From positions 11,642 through 26,350 of the forward strand of contig DBKX01000102.1 of assembly GCA_002297865.1 (NCBI GenBank): 14,709 nt of DNA. Direction: 5' to 3'. This DNA comes from Lachnoclostridium sp. UBA739. GTDB taxonomy: Bacteria > Bacillota_A > Clostridia > Lachnospirales > Lachnospiraceae. A program made the position numbers and the translations under genes. The first letter of the stretch is position 1. Each line of letters begins with the position of its first letter. This document shows positions 1 through 6,316 of the stretch, piece by piece. Below the pieces are notes generated by a model. The model ran no database searches. It had not been told where the DNA came from and was given only the letters and a program-made list of their open reading frames with translations.

Positions 1-194
1 CTTTGAAATATGATGATATGCTCTGTATCAGAACTACCTTAGTAAAGGTGAAAAACTTTTCTATGAAACTAAAGACTGAAATATATGTAGAGGACAAATT
101 GTATTATGATGCTGTTACTGAACTTGTACCAGTGAATCATACGACCAAAAGAATCTCTAGAGTGCCAGAAGCACTGAATAAGTATATTGATTGA
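1..194 (+). CDS. Acyl-CoA thioesterase (hotdog fold), 3' end only
   Basis: C-terminal 63 or so residues of a protein whose start lies before the window; the frame is open from base 3 and stops with TGA at 192-194. The visible part has the alternation of a 4-hydroxybenzoyl-CoA thioesterase/YbgC-type hotdog domain: a YDDML...IRT strand entering the window, a strand around KLKTEIYVEDKLYYDAVTEL, and a C-terminal tail with SRVPEAL, like the R(I/V)PEEL tail common in this family. Family members hydrolyse acyl-CoA or acyl-ACP thioesters in the cytoplasm. The catalytic Asp/Glu region would be upstream and cannot be seen. The next gene, a second hotdog protein, begins 23 bases after the stop, so the two probably form one operon acting on acyl thioesters. 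The family call rests on a short segment. Confidence 0.6.
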   Translation, partial: LKYDDMLCIRTTLVKVKNFSMKLKTEIYVEDKLYYDAVTELVPVNHTTKRISRVPEALNKYID

Positions 195-217
195 GCATTA
201 GGAAAGGAGGTATGGCG

Positions 218-676
218 ATGAGACTAATGATGGTAGATAAAGTAAAGGAAATGAAAGAGGATTCCATTGAAACTGAAAAGTTTTTAACAGTAAATGAAGA
301 AGTGTTTGAGACACATTTTCCTGGAAATCCAGTAGTACCAGCTGCTTTTATGGTAGAAGGTGCAATTCAGTCAGCTAGAATATTTCTTTGGAACAAAACT
401 CAATTGAACAAAACCTTACTTGCTTATGAATTTGACAAATTTAAATATAAGAATCTTTTATGTCCAGGAACAATTCTTGAAATAAAAGTTACCTTTAAAG
501 ATATTGAGGGACTTGAGGAAGAAAAGGAAACCTTGAAAGTAAAAGCGGAGGGATACAGCGAAGGCAAAGAGATATTTTCAGGAGAAATGCTTTGCAAGGT
601 ATTGCCAATAGAAACAATACATAATGTTGAGAATTGCAAAATGTTCTTGGATTATTTATTAAAAGATAAGAAGTAA
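218..676 (+). CDS. FabZ-like (3R)-hydroxyacyl-ACP dehydratase
   Basis: A 152-residue single-domain hotdog protein. Residues 33-47 carry HFPGNPVVPAAFMVE, the FabZ active-site pattern: His33 and Glu47 are 14 residues apart, as in characterised FabZ enzymes that dehydrate 3-hydroxyacyl-ACP to trans-2-enoyl-ACP. The usual Pro-Gly after the second proline is Pro-Ala here, so this is a divergent paralogue rather than clear housekeeping FabZ. ATG 218 is chosen because a strong AGGAAAGGAGG ends at 210, giving 7-base spacing; an in-frame ATG at 212 is too close and a TTG at 191 lies ahead of the site. The gene sits between a thioesterase and two ABC exporter genes, which suggests tailoring of an acyl chain for a secondary product or lipid rather than bulk fatty acid synthesis. 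The substrate is unknown, and a non-catalytic hotdog role is possible. Confidence 0.72.
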   Translation: MRLMMVDKVKEMKEDSIETEKFLTVNEEVFETHFPGNPVVPAAFMVEGAIQSARIFLWNKTQLNKTLLAYEFDKFKYKNLLCPGTILEIKVTFKDIEGLEEEKETLKVKAEGYSEGKEIFSGEMLCKVLPIETIHNVENCKMFLDYLLKDKK

Positions 677-691
677 ATTTGGAGGAGTATC

Positions 692-2515
692 GTGGAAGCT
701 AAGGACATTAATAATAAAACGAATACGAAAAAAATAAGATTTTCCAGTTCTATATTATATATATTGAAACTGGTATTTGGTGCTGATCCAGTGAGTTCAG
801 CATTTATTATGTTAGTTAATATAATAAATGCCATAATGCCCACTATTCAGCTTGTTGTAGTTGCAAACTTTATTAATAAATCATTAGAATGCGTAAACAA
901 GGGAGAAAGCATTAGCAACATATATAAATATGTTCTTCAGCTTATTCTTGTAGTTGCAATCCCTATGATTTTTGATAAGCTTGTAACATTCTTTAAATTA
1001 AAGCTTACCAATAGGATGAGAAGTGGTTTAAATGAATTCCTAATTGAGAAGTATTCAAGACTATCCTATAAGCATATTGAAAATTATAAGGTTGCAGAAT
1101 TAGTGGAAAGATTATTTAAGACACCAGAAGACAAGTTCGCTGAAGCATATGAAAATTTAGTGCATTTTGGATATCTGGTTATTTTGTCCGTGTGTATCAT
1201 GAGTGTAATTGCTACACAGGTAAAATGGGTTGCAATTTTAATCCTGATAAGTGCAGTACCTTTATTTTATCTTTCAATACGTAGTGGAAAAGCCAATTAT
1301 ACAACCAATAGGGAAACTACAAAGTATGTAAGAAAATATACTTACATAGGAGAAGTATTAACTCAGAGAGGTTATGTGGAAGAGCGTACTTTATTTGGGT
1401 ATAGCGATGACCTGAATAAAACATGGTCAGAGAACTATGAAAATGCAAGAAAACAGATATTCCGTACCGAACTAAAATGGTGGGCAAAAGTTAAGTTAGG
1501 AGGAATTCTAACAGTTTTAGTTTCTTTAATTATAACGCTTGCATTAATCCCATCTACAGTAAATGGAGCTATTACAGTCGGTATGTTCATGTCATTAATT
1601 AATGCGACATATAGTCTTGTTAATAGAATGGGAACGGAGCTCTCTTCTACAATGGATAAACTGGTTCAAAGTACAGAATTAGTTGTTGATTTATTAAATT
1701 TTAAAGATTTAAGTGAAACGGAAGATGCCATTGAACTTCCATCTGAGGAGAAATTTGATATTGAATCAGTAGAGTTCCAAAACGTAAAGTTTAAATATCC
1801 TAATACAGACAAATACATTCTTAATGGAATGAGCTTTAAGATTGAAAAAGGAAAGCATTATTCAGTAGTAGGTTTAAATGGAGCTGGAAAAACAACAATA
1901 ACAAAATTGCTTACTGGCTTGTATGATGAATTTGAAGGGGACATTCTGATTAATAATAAATCAATCAGAGAGTATACATTAGCCCAGTTAAAGGCCATAT
2001 TCGCCATTGCATATCAGGACTTTGCCAAATATTGTGTAAACATAAGAGAAAATATTCTGCTTGGAAATATTCGAAGAAAAGATGTTACAGATTCTGAAAT
2101 ATATGACATTCTGAAGGTTTTAGATGCTGACAATATGGTAAAAAGACTAAAAGATGGTCTAGATACACAGGTTGGAAAGATAAAAAAAGGCAGTGTAGAT
2201 TTATCTGGTGGCCAGTGGCAGAAGATTGCATTAGCAAGGTTTATGATGAATGAGGCACCAATAAAGATATTGGATGAGCCAACCTCGGCATTAGACCCTA
2301 TTAGTGAAAGTAAGATGTATGAGAAATTTGGCGAGATATGCAAGAAGCATACAACTATTTTTATAAGTCACAGGTTGGGTTCCACTAAACTGGCGGATGA
2401 AATCTTTGTTATAAAACAGGGAAAAGTGATTGAACAAGGTTCGCATGATGAACTGATGAAGTTAAAAAAGGTTTACTACGAATTATACAGTAATCAAAGG
2501 AGCTGGTATATGTGA
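692..2515 (+). CDS. Half-size ABC exporter, subunit A (TMD-NBD)
   Basis: A 607-residue fused permease/ATPase. Residues 1-330 are the membrane domain, with hydrophobic stretches near 25-65, 85-105, 155-200 and 265-310. The nucleotide-binding domain follows: Walker A GLNGAGKTT starting at residue 394, Q-loop AYQDFAKY, signature LSGGQ at 504-508, Walker B ILDEPTSALDP with Asp528/Glu529, and the H-loop in FISHRLGS. All catalytic motifs are intact. There is no N-terminal C39 peptidase, so it cannot cleave a double-glycine leader itself. GTG is the start; GGAGG at 681-685 is 6 bases upstream. Its stop overlaps the start of the next ABC gene, so the pair is translationally coupled and probably forms a heterodimer. 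The family exports peptides, lipids or drugs; the substrate cannot be read from sequence, though the preceding hotdog genes hint at an acylated product. Confidence 0.88.
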   Translation: MEAKDINNKTNTKKIRFSSSILYILKLVFGADPVSSAFIMLVNIINAIMPTIQLVVVANFINKSLECVNKGESISNIYKYVLQLILVVAIPMIFDKLVTFFKLKLTNRMRSGLNEFLIEKYSRLSYKHIENYKVAELVERLFKTPEDKFAEAYENLVHFGYLVILSVCIMSVIATQVKWVAILILISAVPLFYLSIRSGKANYTTNRETTKYVRKYTYIGEVLTQRGYVEERTLFGYSDDLNKTWSENYENARKQIFRTELKWWAKVKLGGILTVLVSLIITLALIPSTVNGAITVGMFMSLINATYSLVNRMGTELSSTMDKLVQSTELVVDLLNFKDLSETEDAIELPSEEKFDIESVEFQNVKFKYPNTDKYILNGMSFKIEKGKHYSVVGLNGAGKTTITKLLTGLYDEFEGDILINNKSIREYTLAQLKAIFAIAYQDFAKYCVNIRENILLGNIRRKDVTDSEIYDILKVLDADNMVKRLKDGLDTQVGKIKKGSVDLSGGQWQKIALARFMMNEAPIKILDEPTSALDPISESKMYEKFGEICKKHTTIFISHRLGSTKLADEIFVIKQGKVIEQGSHDELMKLKKVYYELYSNQRSWYM

Positions 2516-4311
2516 AACAAAATGGAGTGAAAGAAAAAGATTATTCATTCTTGAAATGTGCTATAAGAATATTACAAATTGCTTTTGCAGCAGGTCCCGT
2601 GTACATTATAGTCAATAACACAATGTGTATCGCCAACGGTATGTCACAGGGTGTTATTACCGTTCTGACACAAAGACTGTTCAACGTTGTCTTAAAATCA
2701 GTTGAAATGAAGAAGCCTATTAAAGAAGCTGTTATTATGGCAATTATTTTAGCAGTGACAACAATACTGGCGCAAATATTAAATGGGCTAAATAACTTTA
2801 TGGGAGTAAGTTATTTCAAAAAGGTCAGTGGAAGGTGCTACTCCTTAATCAATAATAAGGCGGCAAAGCTTTCACCAATCAAGTATGAAGATACAAACTT
2901 GCTCGATGATATAGAAAAGGCAACTATGGGAGCGAATAATAGTTTAGGTCTGTTGTTCACAGTTACTACTGTGTTCACCTTTTATGGACCTTATTTTGTA
3001 TTTATGTTTGTCTATTTATTTGCTTTGGATAAAGTACTCGCCGTTGCGTTAATATTTGTTTTTGCTCCAGTAGCAGCAGCTCAGCTTGTTAGAAGCATTG
3101 TGTATGCAAAGCTGGAGGATTCAGTTGGTCCATTACGACGTGAAAATACATATTACAAAGAAGCACTAGGAAATAAAGAAACAAGAATTTTAGGTGGATA
3201 TAAATATTTTAAGGATTTGTATTGTTCTTGCGTTGAGCTTATCAATAAGAAATCTTGGGATGCTGAATTCAAAGTAGGGCTGATTGAACTTGGAATGAAA
3301 TTATTAACAGTCCTAGGATACTTAGGCATTATTATCTTATTTGTACAATCGTTGTATCATGGAAATATTAGCGTGGCACAGTTTGCGGCCGTTTATGCAT
3401 CTATTGATTATATGTTCAGTATGATGAATACGATTATTACTGTACATATTGGTGGTCTAACGAAGAGTATGGGCTCTATCGTTAATTTCCTTAAGTTTTT
3501 GGATATACCAGAAAGAACAGGAAAGAAGGTTCAGAAAGATAAGACAAGTGGAATAAAATTTGACAATGTAACATTCAAGTATCCAAATGCAGAGAAGCCT
3601 TCTTTGTCCAATATATCTGTTGATATAGAAAGAGGACAGACAGTTGCCATCGTCGGAGTAAATGGTTCAGGAAAAACAACTTTTGCAAAGGTTGCTTTGG
3701 GTGTGTATGAACCAACCGAAGGAGACGTATATACAGGTGGCGTAAATACAAAAGAGGCAGATAATGATTCTCTATATGAAAATGTATCCGCAGTATTTCA
3801 AAATTACCAAAGATACAAAATGAGTTTATATGATAATGTTACAATAAGTGATTTTGAACATAAGGACAAGAAGAAGTTTGAAGAAGTTGTAGAAAGTGTT
3901 GGAGTGGATCTTAATAGTAATCTGTTCCCAAAAAAAGAGCAGACAATGCTGTCAAGAGACTTCGACGGTGTAGAGCTTTCTGGAGGACAGTGGCAGAAAA
4001 TCGCAATTTCCAGAGGACTTTACAAAGATAGTGAAGTAATTGTACTGGATGAACCTACTGCAGCAATTGATCCAATGGAAGAAGCAAATGTATATAAAGA
4101 GTTTGCAGAACTTGCAAAAGGAAAAACTGCTTTTATTATAACACATAGATTAGGATCGGCTAAGATAGCAGATAGAATTTTGGTTCTTAAACAAGGCGTG
4201 ATAGTAGAAGACGGAACGCATGATGAACTTATGACGCTAAAAAATGAATATTACACAATGTTTATGGAACAGTCAAAGTGGTATGATAAAAAGAGTGATG
4301 TTTATGCATAG
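2512..4311 (+). CDS. Half-size ABC exporter, subunit B (TMD-NBD)
   Basis: A 599-residue partner of the preceding exporter, with an N-terminal membrane domain (about residues 20-330) and a C-terminal ATPase domain. Walker A GVNGSGKTT begins at residue 382, the Q-loop is FQNYQRYK, the signature LSGGQ begins at 489, Walker B is VLDEPTAAIDP with Asp513/Glu514, and the H-loop is IITHRLGS. Both subunits end in a similar YYxxxxxQxxWY motif, suggesting duplication. The GTG start at 2512 overlaps the upstream TGA by 4 bases, with AAAGGAG at 2496-2502 as ribosome binding site, a classic coupled arrangement for equal subunit amounts. Both ATP sites have the catalytic Glu, so the dimer need not be asymmetric. 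No peptidase domain is present. The operon appears to end here: a long hairpin follows and the next gene starts over 200 bases on. Confidence 0.88.
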   Translation: MKQNGVKEKDYSFLKCAIRILQIAFAAGPVYIIVNNTMCIANGMSQGVITVLTQRLFNVVLKSVEMKKPIKEAVIMAIILAVTTILAQILNGLNNFMGVSYFKKVSGRCYSLINNKAAKLSPIKYEDTNLLDDIEKATMGANNSLGLLFTVTTVFTFYGPYFVFMFVYLFALDKVLAVALIFVFAPVAAAQLVRSIVYAKLEDSVGPLRRENTYYKEALGNKETRILGGYKYFKDLYCSCVELINKKSWDAEFKVGLIELGMKLLTVLGYLGIIILFVQSLYHGNISVAQFAAVYASIDYMFSMMNTIITVHIGGLTKSMGSIVNFLKFLDIPERTGKKVQKDKTSGIKFDNVTFKYPNAEKPSLSNISVDIERGQTVAIVGVNGSGKTTFAKVALGVYEPTEGDVYTGGVNTKEADNDSLYENVSAVFQNYQRYKMSLYDNVTISDFEHKDKKKFEEVVESVGVDLNSNLFPKKEQTMLSRDFDGVELSGGQWQKIAISRGLYKDSEVIVLDEPTAAIDPMEEANVYKEFAELAKGKTAFIITHRLGSAKIADRILVLKQGVIVEDGTHDELMTLKNEYYTMFMEQSKWYDKKSDVYA

Positions 4312-4322
4312 ACAACATTAGA

Positions 4323-4363
4323 AAGATAAGGAGAATTATGTTTTGTATAGTTCTCCTTATCTT
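4323..4363 (+). terminator. Long perfect hairpin without U-run (operon-end terminator or 3' stabiliser)
   Basis: AAGATAAGGAGAA (4323-4335) pairs perfectly with TTCTCCTTATCTT (4351-4363); the 15-base loop can close by up to 5 more weak pairs. It begins 12 bases after the ABC subunit B stop. The stem is followed by ACCAGG rather than a T-run, so intrinsic termination is plausible but not standard; it may instead protect the mRNA 3' end. Confidence 0.6.
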
Positions 4364-4399
4364 ACCAGGAAATTGCGTTGCATTCCATTCCATGGTAAG
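4361..4399 (+). promoter_or_regulatory. Second hairpin overlapping the first (alternative fold)
   Basis: CTTACCA-GGAA (4361-4371) pairs with TTCC-A-TGGTAAG ending at 4399, about 11 pairs with one bulged base. Its 5' arm shares bases 4361-4363 with the preceding hairpin, so the two full structures compete at their junction. Function unknown; it may belong to the leader of the ABC-F gene or to the end of the exporter operon. Confidence 0.35.
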
Positions 4400-4400
4400 T

Positions 4401-4424
4401 AAAAAGCCCCTAAAAAACAGGGGC
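4401..4424 (-). terminator. Intrinsic terminator for a minus-strand transcript
   Basis: GCCCCT (4406-4411) and AGGGGC (4419-4424) form a 6-bp GC-rich stem with a 7-base loop, and AAAAA at 4401-4405 becomes a U-run directly after the stem when read on the minus strand. This is standard terminator geometry for transcription running right to left. No minus-strand gene is visible upstream of it, so it is either a relic or the end of a small or antisense RNA from the ABC-F leader. Confidence 0.5.
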
Positions 4425-4427
4425 AGG

Positions 4428-4487
4428 ATGCGCACGAACGGGTAAGGAACTCACACTTTGTTCTTAGCATTTGATAAGAAGAATTTT
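4428..4487 (+). promoter_or_regulatory. Putative upstream ORF and attenuator-like leader of the ABC-F gene
   Basis: A five-codon ORF (MRTNG, 4428-4445) follows the purine-rich AGGGGCAGG. Its stop codon lies inside the 5' arm of a small hairpin: TAAGGAAC (4443-4450) pairs with GTTCTTA (4460-4466), one bulge. TTCTTA (4461-4466) can pair instead with TAAGAA (4475-4480), which is followed by GAATTTT. Two exclusive pairings controlled by a short ORF match the ribosome-mediated attenuation known for several antibiotic-resistance ABC-F genes. The stems are weak and AT-rich and no promoter was recognised, so this is a hypothesis. Confidence 0.3.
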
Positions 4488-4534
4488 AACGAGAGAAAGA
4501 TACAGCAGCTCTGTTGAAAGGAATTGAAATTATT

Positions 4535-6079
4535 ATGAGTATTTTAAGTGTAACTGGATTGACACATAGCTTTGGAGATAAACTCTTGTTTGATGAGACC
4601 TCATTCTTTATAGACGCAGGCGATCATATAGGATTAGTAGGGGCGAATGGAAAGGGAAAAACAACGTTATTTCGAATTATTAACGGACAGATTATACAGG
4701 ATGATGGGAAAATTGAATGGAATAGTAAGTATACTGTAGGTTATTTAGATCAGCATGCTGCTTTAAATCAATATAAGACGGTGAAAGAAGTACTTGAAAG
4801 TTCATATGAAGCTTTGTATGAGATAGAAAAAGAGATAAATGGATTGTATGGTAGATTGGAACATGCAAATCAAGAAGAACAAGAAAACATTTTAAATAAG
4901 GTTGGAATATTACAAGAAGAGTTTGAAAAGAACAATTTCTATGAGATTGATTTTAGAATTCAAGAAGTAGCCAATGGCATGGGTATAAGTCACTTATTTT
5001 TAAAAAATCCTAGCAACCTAAGTGGAGGTCAGAGGACAAAGATTCTATTGTCGAAATTATTATTAGAAAAACCAGATGTACTGTTGCTTGATGAACCAAC
5101 AAACTATTTAGATGAAGTGAATATTACATGGTTAAAGGCGTTCTTAGTAAAATATGAAGGAGCCTTTGTAATCATTTCTCATGATATGAATTTTGTAAAT
5201 GAAGTGACAACGGTAATTTATCATTTGCAGAATATGAAGTTAACCAGATATGTAGGAAATTATGAAAAATTCTTAAGAGTATATGAAGAAAGAAAACAAC
5301 AGCTGGTTACGGATTATACAAAACAACAGGCTAAGATTAAAAAGTTAGAAGAGTATATAAGAAAAAATCAAGTTAGAACGGCTACAGCAGCGCAAGCAAA
5401 GTCAAGAGGGAAAGTTCTAAAGAAAATGGTACGAATCAAACTTGATCCAAATGAAGTAGCCCCTAATTTTAGATTTGAGTTTTTCAAGGAATCTTCGCCT
5501 GTTGTTATAAAAACAAAGGGCTTACAAATTGGATATGATAAACCACTAACAAGGCCACTTGATTTTACAATAAATGCAGGTGAAAAGATTATACTGGTAG
5601 GAACCAATGGGATAGGAAAAACCACACTATTAAAAACAATACTATCGTTTATAAAGCCTGTTACAGGCAAAGTAGAATTAGGAGACAATCTTCAAATCGG
5701 ATATTACGCGCAAGAGGAACAATATGATATGGAGGAAAGTGTATTAAATGATGTATGGGAAGAGTTTCCTCAAAAAAATCAGTCCCAAGTACGCTCCATG
5801 TTGGCGAAATGTGGTTTGCTCGAAAAAAATATTGATATGAAGCTAAAGCTACTAAGTGGTGGAGAACGAGCAAAGGTCAGATTGTGTAAAATTATGAACC
5901 ATAGAAGCAATCTTCTTGTGTTGGATGAACCTACGAATCACCTAGATAACGTTTCAAAGATTGCATTAAGAAAGGCTATTATGGATTATCGAGGAACCGT
6001 TATTTTGGTTAGCCATGAGAAGGAATTCATTGAAAATTTAGAGGGAAAGATTTGGGATTGCAGTAAATTTCGTGTATAA
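4535..6079 (+). CDS. ABC-F family ribosome-associated ATPase
   Basis: A 514-residue protein with two ATPase domains and no membrane segments, the mark of ABC-F translation factors, which bind the ribosomal E site and act on stalled or drug-bound ribosomes. Domain 1 has Walker A GANGKGKTT from residue 36, signature LSGGQRTK and Walker B LLLDEPTNYLD. Domain 2 has GTNGIGKTT, LSGGERAKVRL and LVLDEPTNHLD. Both catalytic Glu residues are present. The linker between the domains (about residues 235-300) is Lys/Glu-rich and helical, and looks of ordinary rather than extended length. The start MSILSVTGLTHSFGD resembles, from memory, the Bacillus YfmM-like group. ATG 4535 is chosen over an upstream in-frame TTG at 4514, which has no ribosome binding site; GAAAGGA ends 12 bases before the ATG, a long spacing. 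It could be a housekeeping factor or a resistance protein; sequence alone does not decide. Confidence 0.9.
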   Translation: MSILSVTGLTHSFGDKLLFDETSFFIDAGDHIGLVGANGKGKTTLFRIINGQIIQDDGKIEWNSKYTVGYLDQHAALNQYKTVKEVLESSYEALYEIEKEINGLYGRLEHANQEEQENILNKVGILQEEFEKNNFYEIDFRIQEVANGMGISHLFLKNPSNLSGGQRTKILLSKLLLEKPDVLLLDEPTNYLDEVNITWLKAFLVKYEGAFVIISHDMNFVNEVTTVIYHLQNMKLTRYVGNYEKFLRVYEERKQQLVTDYTKQQAKIKKLEEYIRKNQVRTATAAQAKSRGKVLKKMVRIKLDPNEVAPNFRFEFFKESSPVVIKTKGLQIGYDKPLTRPLDFTINAGEKIILVGTNGIGKTTLLKTILSFIKPVTGKVELGDNLQIGYYAQEEQYDMEESVLNDVWEEFPQKNQSQVRSMLAKCGLLEKNIDMKLKLLSGGERAKVRLCKIMNHRSNLLVLDEPTNHLDNVSKIALRKAIMDYRGTVILVSHEKEFIENLEGKIWDCSKFRV

Positions 6080-6092
6080 TTTCGTGTATAAT
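6052..6092 (+). promoter_or_regulatory. Possible promoter at the end of the ABC-F gene
   Basis: TTGGGA (6052-6057), a 17-base spacer and TATAAT (6075-6080) form a sigma-A-like promoter overlapping the ABC-F stop. The 12-base tandem duplication makes a second TATAAT at 6087-6092. The -35 matches at only 4 of 6 bases. It would transcribe the gap and the glycoside hydrolase gene. Confidence 0.3.
6068..6091 (+). repeat. Perfect 12-base tandem duplication across the ABC-F stop
   Basis: TTTCGTGTATAA occurs twice back to back, at 6068-6079 and 6080-6091. The first copy encodes the last three residues (FRV) and stop codon of the ABC-F gene; the second repeats them just outside. This suggests a recent slippage or short duplication. 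Confidence 0.9.
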
Positions 6093-6154
6093 AGAAGAGA
6101 ATGTGGTAAGGCATAGTTTTTATATTAGTCAGAGAAATAATCTCGCTATAGAAA

Positions 6155-6250
6155 GGAGGGGCAATAGGAAGATTATATTCTTTGAGAATGGATGTTTTGG
6201 AAAATATGCAGGCATTTTTAAATAATGACGAACGAAATGGTGTAAGATAA
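6155..6250 (+). pseudogene. Orphan ribosome binding site and possible degenerate short ORF
   Basis: A strong AAAGGAGGGG (6152-6161) is followed by no ATG, GTG or TTG at working distance. The frame with ATA at 6164 stays open to TAA at 6248-6250 and would give 28 residues ending in ERNGVR; the first ATG in this frame (6188) is 27 bases from the ribosome binding site. Either a start codon was lost by one base change, or this is a non-coding remnant. The peptide matches nothing I recognise. The rest of the 237-base gap holds only AT-rich sequence and the duplication at its left edge. Confidence 0.2.
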
Positions 6251-6316
6251 TTTACAAAACATACAATGAATTAATAGTACGTAAAATTTTTCATAAATAT
6301 TTAGAGGAGGAGACTT

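Noticed and set aside
191..217. Upstream TTG/ATG starts for the FabZ-like gene (191, 212)
   Set aside because: TTG 191 precedes the ribosome binding site and ATG 212 is only one base past it; ATG 218 has correct spacing.
424..639. Minus-strand open frames here and in the ABC, hydrolase and protease genes
   Set aside because: They are shadows of well-supported plus-strand genes, with no ribosome binding sites or recognisable domains.
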